A stretch of 64,000 nucleotides of DNA. Source: Anastrepha obliqua (lineage: Eukaryota; Arthropoda; Insecta; Diptera; Tephritidae). Below are positions 24,718-35,034 of the stretch, one piece after another. The stretch spans positions 116,963,879 to 117,027,878 of the forward strand of contig NC_072896.1 of the NCBI RefSeq assembly GCF_027943255.1. Reading direction: 5' to 3'. The notes under the pieces were generated by a model that had not been told where the DNA came from, did no database searches, and saw nothing but the letters and a program-made list of their open reading frames with translations. Every line of letters starts with the position of its first letter. The first letter of the stretch is position 1. Position numbers and translations under genes: made by a program.

Positions 24718-25965
24718 GGACTATGAATAAGTTCGTGCGGTTTTACAACAAATGGCGTAACTTGATTATTATTCCATCGATCCACATTTCCAAACATTCA
24801 TTGGAGAGCTACTGTCGTAAGGCACAAACGTCAGTATAAGTTTTTTATTTGAAGCGTAAACAACAATATTTTTACCACACTTGAAAATGTCGAATTTCGT
24901 GCCAAATAATGTGTTTTTGCGGGGAATTCTTCTTCATTATTTTAATATGAAGAAAAAAGCAGCCGAAAGTCATCGTATCTTGGTGGAAGTTTATGGTGAG
25001 CATGCTCTAGCTGAGCGAACGTGCCAGAAGTGGTTTGCACGCTTTAAAAGTGGTGATTTTGGCTTGGAAGACGAAGAACGCGAGGGTGCGCCGCCAAAGT
25101 TCATGGATACCGAATGGGAGGAATTGCTCGATCAAGATCCGGCTCAAACGCAAGAAGAGGTTGCAAAAACTTTGGGAGTTGATCAATCAACCATTTCCAA
25201 ACGTTTAAAAGCCATGGGAATGATCCGAAAGGTAGGCCATTGGGTGCCGTATGAATTGAAGCCAAGAGACGTTGAACGCCGTTTTATGGCATGCGAACAA
25301 CTGCTTCAACGGCACAAAAGAAAGGGTTTTTTGCATCGAATTGTGACTGGCGATGAAAAGTGGGTCCATTACGACAATCCAAAACGTCGGGCAACGTATG
25401 GATACCCTGGCCATGCTTCAACATCGACGTCGGCGCAGAATATTCATGGCCTGAAGGTTATGCTGTGTATCTGGTGGGACCAGCTGGGTGTTGTGTATTA
25501 TGAGCTACTGAAACCGAATGAAACGATTAGCCGAGCACTGCGAGAAAAACGGCCGCAATACGCCGATAGACACGACAAAGTTATTTTGCAACATGACAAT
25601 GCTCGGCCACATGTTGCACAAGTGGTCAAAACATATATTACTTAGAAACGCTCAAATGGGATGTCCTACCCCACCCGCCGTATAGTCCAGACCTTGCGCC
25701 ATCCGATTACTATCTCTTCCGATCGATGCAACATGGCCTGGCTGACCAGCACTTCCGTAATTACGATGAATTCAAAAAATGGATCGATTCGTGGATTGCG
25801 GCAAAACCGACCGAATTTTTCACAAAGGGAATCCGTGAATTGCCAGAAAGATGGGAAAAAGTAGTACTAAGCGATGGACAATACTTTGAATATTAAATTT
25901 GTAACCATTTTACGTCAATAAAGTTTCAAATTTCGAAAAAAACCGCACGAACTTATTCATAGTCC
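24718..25965 (+). mobile_element. Nearly intact mariner element (family M3), 1248 bp
   Basis: The two ends are perfect 27-bp inverted repeats beginning GGACTATGAATAAGTTCGTG, bracketed by TA at 24716-24717 and 25966-25967. Perfect ends and a nearly continuous transposase frame indicate the most recent DNA-transposon insertion in this window. Confidence 0.97.
24887..25896 (+). pseudogene. Mariner transposase with one 5-bp frameshift
   Basis: Start chosen at the second Met (MSNFVPNN); an in-frame Met lies two codons upstream at 24881. The order is N-terminal helix-turn-helix (ERTCQKWFARFKSGDFGLED), second HTH (VDQSTISKRLKAMGM), linker WVPYELKPRDVERRF, first catalytic Asp in TGDEKWVHYDN (25352), second in HDNARPH (25595), third in PYSPDLAPSDY (25705). 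Five extra bases around 25637-25641 shift the frame, giving a premature TAG at 25643. Removing them restores the usual 34-residue DD34D spacing. Between ETIS and RALREKRP about 11 residues usual for the family appear to be missing in frame. Otherwise clean to the stop at 25894-25896. Confidence 0.92.
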
Positions 25966-26222
25966 TATATTATTATATTTATAATTTTTCATAGAAGTGT
26001 AGTTCATTTTCTAACAAAAAATTAGTAAATCCAAATTTCAAAAATTGTACAAAAATTGTAAAAATTCGACTAACTTCACAACCCTAATTCACGGTTTTAA
26101 TTAGAGTTTCTAGAAAAGAATTTTGTGTGCAGTTTTGTTGCTTATTAAATTTTAGTAGTAGAAAGTGCAAGTTTGAAATTGTGCAAAAATCGCATTGGTT
26201 TTTTTTAATTAATACATTTTTT

Positions 26223-26370
26223 GTTAGGTTAGGTTAAATGGCAGCCCTCGCAAGACCTCACTCGGACGAGAAATCAAATTTATTCTTTGTGATATCATAC
26301 AGAGTAACACAGAGAGGGGGGAAAAAATCATGCTGAGATAGAAAAGTGGAATTGGGATGAGAGGAGGATA
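26223..26370 (+). repeat. Dispersed repeat R2, copy 2
   Basis: Begins GTTAGGTTAGGTTAAATGGC and continues as in 12425-12590. No coding potential. Confidence 0.6.
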
Positions 26371-26619
26371 GCAAATGCACCAAATTTTTTTTATATGGAA
26401 AAAATTAACAATAACGTTAAGTAAAAAATTTATAATAAATCAACGAAGTTGTTAGCAACTTCAAACTTGCACTTCATTGTACTAAAATTTAATAAAAAAA
26501 AATTCTAGAAATTATAATTAAGACCCTTGAAAAGGAATGTAAGGCTTGTGAAATTTTTCTATTTTTTTTTATTAAATTTGAGTTTTGAATACACCGTCAG
26601 CGTGGGTACACCAACATAT

Positions 26620-26790
26620 TGATGGGTTAGGTTAGATTGACCAGGCTGGCGGAAAGCCATCACATAGACCTGTTGGTCCTTAGTGTTGGCAGATGGACCT
26701 TTACGTTTCTCTATAGTAGGGCATCTTGTAATAAGTCTGCGTCTTTTGCGAATCTAAGTTAACTCTGAAGCTCTAACCCAGAGTTACATT
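26620..26790 (+). repeat. Dispersed repeat R3 starting GGGTTAGGTTAGATTGACC
   Basis: Followed by AGGCTGGCGGAAAGCC and ACCTGTTGGTCCTTAGTG, a repeat style I associate with tephritid genomes. No second copy is seen in this window, so the assignment rests on recognition rather than internal alignment. Confidence 0.4.
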
Positions 26791-27691
26791 CCAGCTTCTC
26801 ATATTGTAGTTTTGACCATTTATTTATTTATTTTGAAATATCAATTAAATTGTTTTTATGTAGTTCATACCATAACAAGCACTATATAAGTAAAGTTTCA
26901 GACTTTGTAAAAATTCGGCAAATTTTCAACAAATTTTCGAACTTTTTACTCAGAATTTTTGGAGAAAGCTCGCGTATACAATTTTATAGGTCATTGAATT
27001 TTGATACAACAAAGTGTAAGCTGCAAGTAGGTCAAAAATCTGATTTTTGAGAATTTCTTTCAGACGTAGCATCTTACAGTTTCTCCATTGAACGCCTGCT
27101 CTTCATTTTTTCATATGGAAAAAAAACCCAACAAAAGTTGTTAAAAATCAACGAAATTTTTTAACACACTTTAAGCACTTTATTATACAATACAAAAATT
27201 AAATGAGCTATAAAACTGCATACCCGAAATTTTTCTAAAGCTTCTGAGTATATAGTTTGAAATTTTTATGAAAATTTGCCGAATTTTTACAAATTTTATA
27301 CATAGTTCGAAACTTTGCTTTCTTGTTTTGGTATGAATTATATTTTTATACAACAATAATTGAAATTTCAAATTAATCAAATAGTAAAAATGTATCAAAA
27401 TGTGGTGTACACTTTCTTTTGACGTTGACTGTATATAGTTGTTGTTAGACAATGGGCGATACTTTTATAAATAAAAGTAGTCAAAACTTGCCCAACTGTT
27501 GATGTACTCTCATTTGTGCGTGCTCAAGTTGCTGATATCAAGAAAATAATTTGTTACTCGGGCCAACAAAAGACTTAAACAGCGAACTTTTTTAGAATTG
27601 CCTTAATAATCTCCATGCACCTCTTTGCAAAGTATGTTTAGCTAAGATACAATTTTAAATAGTTATTTATTTAAAAGTTGATTTTTTTTTA

Positions 27692-27739
27692 ATCTTGCCC
27701 TTTTTTCTCTCTTCCCTCTTCTTCTTCTCATCCATCCAG
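27692..27739 (+). promoter_or_regulatory. 3' splice site (polypyrimidine tract and AG)
   Basis: A long C/T run (27695-27737, interrupted only by TCATCCATC) ends in CAG at 27737-27739, immediately before the ATG. This has the form of an intron acceptor. Any upstream exon is either non-coding, tiny, or outside the recognisable part of the window. Confidence 0.7.
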
Positions 27740-28834
27740 ATGACGAGCGCAACATCGTCCATTCAACGCTTAGCTGCTGCCGCTATGTTCTTATTGCTCT
27801 TCAGCCATGTGAACGCCAACGGTTATCATTACGATCCACCCGCACTGCCATCAGCGCCATCAGCGCCATCACCCTCTGCACCCAGCAGTAATTCTGGCCA
27901 TTACTTTGCACCCATCCCAACAATAGCGCCATTACCACCAGTTCCTGCTCTGCCCGCATTGCCCACCGGTCGCCCTCAAGTTCAGACACTCTTTCCTACT
28001 GGACAACCCGCACGCCCACCAGTTCAGACAATCGTTCAAGTGCATACAGCTACACAACATCCGCCGAAGCCAGCACCGCCACAACCGCGTCCACCCACCT
28101 TCCGTCCAGGCCCATTCAACACTTTCGCCGGTAATTATCGGGAACCGAGCTTTGAGTTGCGTCCTGGTTTCGTTAATCGTAATGCTGCACCAGGTCCCCA
28201 ACAACAACAAGCTCCCCCACTTGTCGGTTTCCATTATCCCGCCACTGCCGCTTCAGCGCCATCTGCACCGGGACGTTTTGTGCCTGCTTCACTGCAACAG
28301 GCAGCGCCACAACCGCTGCGTGTGCCATTCGGCAAACAGCCGGTACTTAATTATGCCACAGGACCTGATAGTGATTTCTATGTCGTTAATGGCCGCCAGT
28401 TGAAGCAATACGCCGTAGTAGAGTTCGTCGACAATGACATCTCGCAGGACACTAAGCCGTTCCTCTCGCAATCCTTTGTCAACAATTATCGCGCACAAGT
28501 GGGTGCTTCTGGCACTGGTGCTATTGCACCACTACCTTCTGCCATGCAACTGGATACGACGGCCAATGCAATTTTGCGCGAGCAACTGCGCTTAGCGCAG
28601 CAGGGGGGTAGACCACGTGGTGATACTATCGCATTGGGTTCGGGAGGCATCGGTTTTGTACGTCTGCCCGATGGCACTGTGTCTTTGGGCTCTGGTTCGC
28701 TGAACTTTGTAACCACACAACAACACTTGGCTGACCTTAGAAACGCGCGCACTCGCTCGGAATCACAACGCGATCCACTGCACTTCGGACATGGGCCACT
28801 AGAGGATCCAAACAACCGCATCCTTTTCAAATGA
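27740..28834 (+). CDS. Secreted proline/alanine-rich protein, 364 aa (the only host gene seen)
   Basis: The ATG at 27740 directly follows a splice-acceptor AG. Residues 1-27 form a signal peptide (AAAAMFLLLFSHVNA), so the product is probably secreted or extracellular-matrix/cuticle associated. The mature start is GYHYDPP, then APSAPSAP-type low complexity, a Pro/Gln-rich stretch to about residue 200, and a more globular C-terminal part (PDSDFYVVNGRQLKQYAVVEF, GDTIALGSGGIGFVRLPDGT, SLGSGSLNF). Codon use is GC-rich at third positions, unlike the TE debris around it, and the frame is unbroken, supporting a living gene. There are few cysteines and no enzyme motif. I do not recognise the family; cuticular or eggshell structural protein is a guess. 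A short upstream exon could change the N-terminus. Confidence 0.88.
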   Translation: MTSATSSIQRLAAAAMFLLLFSHVNANGYHYDPPALPSAPSAPSPSAPSSNSGHYFAPIPTIAPLPPVPALPALPTGRPQVQTLFPTGQPARPPVQTIVQVHTATQHPPKPAPPQPRPPTFRPGPFNTFAGNYREPSFELRPGFVNRNAAPGPQQQQAPPLVGFHYPATAASAPSAPGRFVPASLQQAAPQPLRVPFGKQPVLNYATGPDSDFYVVNGRQLKQYAVVEFVDNDISQDTKPFLSQSFVNNYRAQVGASGTGAIAPLPSAMQLDTTANAILREQLRLAQQGGRPRGDTIALGSGGIGFVRLPDGTVSLGSGSLNFVTTQQHLADLRNARTRSESQRDPLHFGHGPLEDPNNRILFK

Positions 28835-29032
28835 ACATCCACAAGGTCTTGGTCATGTTGGACATTTGCCGTAAAGAAATTTTTAATTTTATTTGATTAT
28901 TTTTAATTATTTTTTTGTAAAATATTTTGCTGCCAACTTTAGATTTAAGTTATAAAGATATATAATAGCAAGTTTCTATAGCTGACACACCTACGAAGAG
29001 TATGTACACACAAATGTATATATGTACCTATG

Positions 29033-29052
29033 AATAAATAAATAAATTAATA
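29033..29052 (+). terminator. Polyadenylation signal cluster for the 27740-28834 gene
   Basis: AATAAATAAATAAATTAATAA at 29033 onward gives overlapping AATAAA hexamers about 200 bp after the stop codon, in an AT-rich 3' UTR. Cleavage is expected 10-30 bp downstream. Confidence 0.7.
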
Positions 29053-29159
29053 AAAGTACAGTTAAAAAATATATAAAATAAAATGAAGGATTTTAAGGCT
29101 TTGATGTTTTCTATTATGAACGTAAGTTACGGAACCTCTGTGCCCCTGTTTAGAATGGA

Positions 29160-29510
29160 AGCTATTTTGGGGTGGCTGAAAACAAGCAACATCTGATGAG
29201 GCATCCCTTGGAGTATTTGAGAGAAAGTTTCTGCGGAATATTTTCGACCTTTGCACGTTGGTGATGACGAATATCGTAGACGATGAAACAGTGAGCTGTA
29301 TGAGCTTTACGACGGCATAGACATAGTGCAGTAAATAAAGATCCAGCGGCTTCTTTGGCTGGCCAAGTCAACCGAATGAATAGAAGCGCTCCAGCTCTAC
29401 AAGTATTCGATGGTACCAGCTATTTTTAGTAGAGTAAGAGGAAGCCTCTTCTGCGTTGAAAAGATCAGGTGGAGAAGGACTTGGCTTTTTGTCGCATCTA
29501 TCAAGAAAAA
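29160..29510 (+). pseudogene. RTE-like LINE C-terminus, second relic
   Basis: SDEASLGVFERKFLRNIF is homologous to SNETSLGVFERTILRKIF at 12610. The next sequence (CGACGGCATAGACATAGTGC) aligns at DNA level with the same segment there. Frameshifts and stops are frequent; no 5' portion. Confidence 0.65.
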
Positions 29511-29999
29511 GAAGAAGAAAACAAGCAATTACTCATTCAGCTACTGCTGGTCGTATTCATATTTTTAATTCGCAGAACTCATAGTTCCTCTCATATACAC
29601 CCGTTACAAAATTATAAACACACTACTATTTTTTTTATAAAAATATAGTTCATACTACAACAAAAGCCATATAACGAAGAGTTTATAAATTAGTACAAAA
29701 GTTTAAAACAATTATTTTTTTTAATTTCATCCATTTAACCAGAATTTTAAATATTTTTTTGGATACGAAGTTTTATAGCGCATTGAATTATATAGTAAAA
29801 AAGTGCAAGTTTCAAGTGACTACAAAATACCGTTGATTTTTTACAACTTTTTTTCGCTACGGCTCGAATTTTTTTATTGTATATGCAAGAAGAGGTATAT
29901 GCATCAACTCGTTGCAACTATAACTTCAAAATAAGTCAAAGTTGCTAAAATATGGTTTTATTGCAATTACACATCAATGATTATTTAAATTATTGTCAA

Positions 30000-30330
30000 T
30001 CGGAATTCATCTTACTCGTACTGATAATTTTTGTATATATTTCCAAAAACATGTTCAAGTTTCGACACCAAGAAACCAGTTTCTGATGTCCTCAGTAAAA
30101 GTTTAACATATTCCCGAAACAGCGTTCTGTATTGACCGAAACAATTAAAAATCAGAAAGGATCTGGTTTGGCCAATAAGGCGGGTGAGATAAGACTAAGC
30201 ATTTAATGCTTGGTAATTACTTTTTAGCCCATGTCGCAACACGATGTCGAGCGCTGTTTTGATGAAAACTTAAGCCCATATTCTCGTAATTTCTCAGCCA
30301 ATTCGCTCTTGAAATTAATCATTTTTTGAA
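30000..30330 (-). pseudogene. Mariner transposase relic, C-terminal third
   Basis: The minus strand gives HQNSARHRVATWAK (second catalytic block, Asp to Asn), then LSHPPYWPNQILSDF and LFRSIQN, which follow the mariner HPPYSPDLAPSD pattern. Frame changes and stops are present. No terminal repeats were identified. Confidence 0.55.
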
Positions 30331-30344
30331 AGTGGAAGCGGCTC

Positions 30345-31610
30345 TAAATTATGCATTTATATTACAAGTTATTGTTCCGATACATAAAAAAGGCGATAAA
30401 GCAAATTGTCGAAATGACAGAGGCATATCGCTGCTGAACTCAGGGTACAAGGTCTTCACAAATATATTACATTTAAGGCTGAGCCAATACGCTGAAGAAA
30501 TACTAGATGATTACCAAACAGGCTTTAGAGCCAACTGGTCGAGGATCGACCAGGGCTTCATAGTCATGCAAACCTTTGCAACCTATATGAATACGACATT
30601 GATATTCACTGTCTATCTATCGATTTTCAGAAGGCATTTGATAGCATAGACCGAAGTAAAAAAAAATACTTGTTGCAATCTATAGGCATACCAACAAAGC
30701 TTATTGAACTTGCTATTGTGACCCTTACAAATACGACAGCAAAAGTTATAGAGCAAGGAGAATGTATGGAATCGTATTGCCTCAGGAGTTAAACAAGGAT
30801 ATTCCCTCTCAACACTGACATTTATCCTGGTGTTACATGCAATACTAAACGAAATAAACACGAATGGAAGCATCTACAACAAGCCATCCCAAATGGCAAA
30901 AACTAGAAATGAGCTGCAGGCTGCGTTCAAAAAGCTGGAGGAAAGAATACATCCAGCTGGACTGATAATTAATGCAGAAAAAACAAAATATATGATCCGA
31001 TTAAGATCAAACATTGTATCTAATGATCTGGAGTATGGGCATACACATTCCATTGTGTAAATAAGTTCTCCTACTTGGGCATTACATTATCAGCCAACCA
31101 AGCCATGTCGGTAGCAATCAATGACAAAATACGGGCAGCCAACAAAGCATTTAATGCTAATCAAAAATTGCTCAGATCTAAAATATTATCGCGTGGGCAA
31201 AAATTAAGAATGTATAAAGCACTGATACGACCTGTGCTTACATATACATATATGTCTGTGAACTATAGACGCAGAAAGCTAACGAGACAAAACAGCTAAT
31301 GTGCTTTGAAAGAAGAGTGCTCCGAAAGATCTATGGTCCGCTTAGACTGGTAGATGGCACTTAACGCATTAGGCACAATGCCGAACTGGAAGACATAGTT
31401 AAGAAAAAAACTATAATAAGATTTATTAAGTCTCAACGACTTAGAGGGCTGGGACATGTGGCTAGAACGCCAAGAGAACGATCAACGAGAGAAAGACAAA
31501 GGGGACACCCGAGAAAAAGGTGACTAGAAGATGTAAAAGCTGATCTTTAGAAAATTCGCGTGCAATATAGGAGAGAAGTGGTTCACCAAGAACTGTGACG
31601 CTAAGAAGAA
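30345..31610 (+). pseudogene. LINE reverse transcriptase with the catalytic YADD block deleted
   Basis: Polymerase motifs in order: VIVPIHKKGDKANCRNDRGI, YQTGFRANWSRIDQ, a shifted IDFQKAFDSI (first catalytic Asp region, near 30640), GVKQGYSLSTLTF, then YNKPSQMAKTRNELQAAF. Relatives have an AYADD core between the last two parts; it is absent. The thumb follows (INAEKTKYM, FSYLGITLS, IRPVLTYTY) and a C-terminus with GHPRKR, KIRVQ and REVVHQE. The best-preserved frames are 30830-31060 and 31075-31299. RTE/CR1-style; 5'-truncated. Confidence 0.75.
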
Positions 31611-32084
31611 GAAGAAGATGTTAGGAATTCTGAAATTTAAAGCACCATAAAAATGTTGTACACAACCTGTTGAAGGTGTTACAATCGCGGTGATAGTTTC
31701 GCCCACCAATAGTATACAATTCGACATGAGAATCGATGTTCTAGATTGGTTGAACTTTGTATATGATTTCCTTCGCTTAGAGTGATCACCAATTTTTCGT
31801 AACCATTTTCACCTCTCTGCTGAAATGATTTTCTGTAGTATTCAAGAAGCATTTCTATCCTGCAAAATTGTCTATCGTCGTTGCGATGCTTCTACTCATA
31901 CGACACTAAGTTGCATAGCTTTTTATGAACTCAACTGCAAGCTCAACTCTGCAAGCTCTTCTTGCGTTCAGCGCAAGATTTCATTGGGTCATGGAATGTA
32001 AAATATAAAGCCCAAAACTTTATCTAAATTTGTTCTGATGAAAGTAATTTAATATTGTGAATTAATTTCGAGGAAGATGGTTCC

Positions 32085-32450
32085 ATGTGTAGAAGTCCAC
32101 GCAAGTGGGGAAAGTTACTGATCGCCATTCGCTTGGGAGTGGCCAGGACGATTCTTCTGCATATGGTTCAAGCATCTCACAACTTCTGGGATTAGCGCAA
32201 GTATCCTCTGGGTAGCTGCTGAACACCCATTCGGAGTGAGCCAACGTGAGAAGGCGAATCATTCCAGTTTAGCGGGTTGTGCGCTGGGTTTGGAACACCC
32301 CACTGAAAAATGCCCTCCAATTAAAAGATGTAAAAAGCCTCAGATGAGAACTTCGTATACTGATTACGACCTCTGCAAACGAACTAAGGAAAACGACCAA
32401 AATCGCATAAGCGGTTATCGCGCCATTTAAGAAGCAGAATTAATTTCGAA
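32085..32450 (+). mobile_element. Short LINE derivative joining an RTE-like 5' end to its 3' tail
   Basis: 32290-32395 (AAAAGATG..AAAGCCTC.GATGAGAAC, then TGCAAACGAA.TAAGGAA) matches 53035-53110, the 5' leader of the RTE-like element. At about 32395 it switches to AAAATCGCATAAGCGGTTAT and CATTTAAGAAG, matching the RTE 3' tail at 12958-13000. Everything between, the whole coding region, is missing. Confidence 0.6.
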
Positions 32451-32744
32451 ATAACAATTCATTAATGAAGCTTAAAAAAAGTAGTTACACTAGTTTTGGA
32501 TACACCATTTCAAATGCGCCCAGTGAACGTTTTGATTTTCAGCACTTTTAGCCGCTATGCCTCAAGTGCGCGCATTTGTCGTCTTTCTTCAATTTGCATC
32601 AACCGTCAACCACCCAATAGTGAAAAATTAAATGTCCCTATAACCACGATCTCCTCTTCTTCTTCTTCGTCCTCGCCATGGTCCCTTAGTTGGGGTCGAT
32701 ACTCCTCGTACGCAAACTCCAGGTTACTCCGTCCTGGGTTGCCC

Positions 32745-32860
32745 TTTGTTGTTATTGTAGCAGCATAAACATTCCCCATACTTACATACAGGGAATACTG
32801 CTGGAGTGACATACCTTGGCCGTTTCGGTAACGTAGAACCGACTGCCGTGGAAACGATAA
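32745..32860 (+). repeat. Dispersed repeat R4 (TTGTTGTTATTGTAGCAGCA type)
   Basis: TTGTAGCAGCATAAACATTC, then ATACTGCTGGAGTGACAT and GGTAACGTAGAACCGACTG, a segment I recognise as a common repeat in higher Diptera. Only one copy is in the window. Confidence 0.45.
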
Positions 32861-32864
32861 TTTG

Positions 32865-33870
32865 ACAAAATCGCTATGGTTTTGACGTAGCATTTGTACA
32901 ATTTATTCGTGTGTTGTTTGCTTAATCTTTTCTTCTTCTTGCATTTTTGTTTGAATTTTCACATTTCTCTCGCGCAACTCTACCGGTGTGACGACGCGTC
33001 TCTCTGATGGGCGCAATCTTGCATTCTACCATTTTTGCCCTATTACGATTCATAACTGAGTTCTTAGTTCGGTCTGCGGTTTCTGTCCCCTCCGCCAAAA
33101 CGGAAGTTCGTCCTTAAGCACAGTCCGTTTCAGATACGATCTTAGGTTTTACGATAATTTTCATTCCAGCGAGTTGTTGCTCCTTATACATTTACGTTCT
33201 TTGTTTAATTCAATATTAGCGAAGACACAACCTTTTGGAAAACTGTGTATAATTTTGTACTCTTTCAGCGACATCTATGTGTGAAGATTCACTGTGTGAC
33301 TTTGATAGAACGGTTCGCGTCTTTAATATTAAGGCATTGTTGGCGACATCTAATTCTGGAGTTAAGAGTTTTTCAACGGAAGTGCTGCTTTTTCATATTA
33401 ACTTATTGCGCTGAGTTCTATCAGCAGAGAATGTTAATATATTCCAATATTGACTATTTTCGAATGGTCGCGAAAATTGGCATATGGGCGGCTCGTTTTA
33501 TGAATGAAATTGAAATATGAGCTCGAACTTATGAATGAACTTTTTGTTGTTGTTCTAAATTGTTCAGCGCCGTCGCTGATAGAATCATGGCCGCTGCGAC
33601 TGCGTCTACGAATGTACATATTTTGTTTTTGTAGTCGCTAGGCTTAGATTTTAGCTTTGGGCGACATGCGCATGTGAGGTACTATATGTGTTTTTGTTGT
33701 GTTCTAGAACATTTTAGAATGTATGGTGGCAAAGCGGCCATCGCGTTGCGCTTGCTGTTGCTTTTGCGTCTATCAAAGTACATATTGTGTTTTTCTAAGT
33801 ACAATATTAGGAATATCGACTGGTGAAAGACAAAAGTACACGGAAACAAGAAGGGAGCTCTGTGCTCGCG
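32865..33870. other. Non-coding stretch
   Basis: No supported gene or element. Confidence 0.45.
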
Positions 33871-33874
33871 CATA

Positions 33875-34128
33875 TCGCACCCTAAATTTAAAAGGGTCAC
33901 AACTCAAAATGTTCCTTCTGCTCAAATATGAACGAGACGTTGTCAATAAAACGGTCCGGATGACATATGGCAAAAATAAATTTTTTGTTTTTTGGTAGGA
34001 CTGTTATAAGCTTAGATGGCAAATTTCAGCGTGATATGTCACATAGTTTGTTTTCTGTGCTACTGTAAACAAGTCAGGCTCGAGTGTGGAAAATTTTGAG
34101 TTGTGACCCTTTTGTATTTAGGGTGCGA
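33875..34128. mobile_element. 254-bp MITE (family I1), TA target duplication
   Basis: Inverted ends of about 36 bp start TCGCACCCTAAAT and continue AAAAGGGTCACAACTCAAAA, with two mismatches between ends. TA lies at 33873-33874 and 34129-34130. No transposase remains; TA duplication suggests mobilisation by a Tc1/mariner-type enzyme. Confidence 0.9.
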
Positions 34129-34153
34129 TATATGCATGAATGTATGAACGTTA

Positions 34154-34611
34154 GGCCGGGTCGATTTGTGGGGAGGCAAAAAAATCGCCCGTTGCTCTGT
34201 GAAAATCATATTCTAGGGATCAAAATAAGAAACTTTGCCCAAGGAACCATACCTCTAAAACGAATTCTGATGTCTCCCTATTAGGGTCGGACTTTTTAGT
34301 TTTTTTTTCTCATGTAAAGGCCAAAAATGGTGATATTTTCAAATTATTGTATAGGGAACTCCCCAGGGGAGTTCCAGGGGTTGTGCCACTGGCATGGGTG
34401 GATGGGCCGTCCAAAGTTAGTGGGGGTCGGTCATACATTTGGACTCGATTGGAGCACTCTAAATGGGTCGAAGTGGGATTTTTCGTTCGACCCAAATTTT
34501 GGGACATCAGAATTCGTTTTAGAGGTATGGTTCCTTCAGCAAAGTTTCTTATTTTGATCCCTAGAATACGATTTTCACAGAGCAATGAGCGATTTTTAAA
34601 TCGACCCGCCC
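34154..34611. mobile_element. 458-bp long-inverted-repeat element (family I2), TA target duplication
   Basis: Ends of about 130 bp are inverted copies, beginning GG(C/G)CGGGTCGATTT and containing ATTCTAGGGATCAAAATAAG and CATACCTCTAAAACGAATTC. The left arm has a 12-bp insertion after the first 14 bases. TA occurs at 34152-34153 and 34612-34613. The centre contains a 21-bp near-palindrome at 34355-34375. Open frames inside are a by-product of the inverted arms and are not genes. Confidence 0.9.
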
Positions 34612-34619
34612 TATTATAC

Positions 34620-35034
34620 ATACATATATATCTTAGATACACTTTAGGCTATTTTTCCTGAGGTTTTCTTTGTGGTTGCTAATTTCTAGTGAGAAATAAC
34701 ACTGCCTACTTTTTGGCGCTTATTTTCGTTTCCTGGCTAGTGCTTGTGCGTACTATAAAGTGCTATCCATTCCGTCGTGGAATGTATTGGTATTGCCTTG
34801 CGGTAATTTGTGCCGTTCCTGCGGTCCTGGAATCGCTGCGTTTGTAGTGCGCGTTGTTACCCACAGTTTGTGTCCGGCGTTTACCTACACCGGTCGACCC
34901 TTCTCCGTTTTTTGTAAATTTTGTCTATTTGTATTCTCTGCAAATGTTGTGAATTTATTTAGATATATATTCTTTCTCTCTCTCATTCTCATTGGAAAGA
35001 GGGGAGAGTCAGTACGGATATAGGTACCTCTGTT
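34620..35034 (+). other. Possible 5' region of the LINE that follows
   Basis: Moderately GC-rich sequence (34740-34900) without a motif I recognise runs directly into the RNase H at 35035. It could be the untranslated leader of an internally deleted LINE, or unrelated DNA. Confidence 0.3.

Noticed and set aside
27695..27739. Upstream extension of the host frame beginning at TTG
   Set aside because: The stretch is a polypyrimidine tract ending in CAG, which reads better as a splice acceptor than as coding sequence.
27801..28842. Several other frames over the host exon (both strands)
   Set aside because: Shadows of the GC-rich 27740-28834 coding sequence.
34310..34661. Overlapping 75-110 codon frames on both strands
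   Set aside because: They arise from the long inverted arms of the 34154-34611 element.
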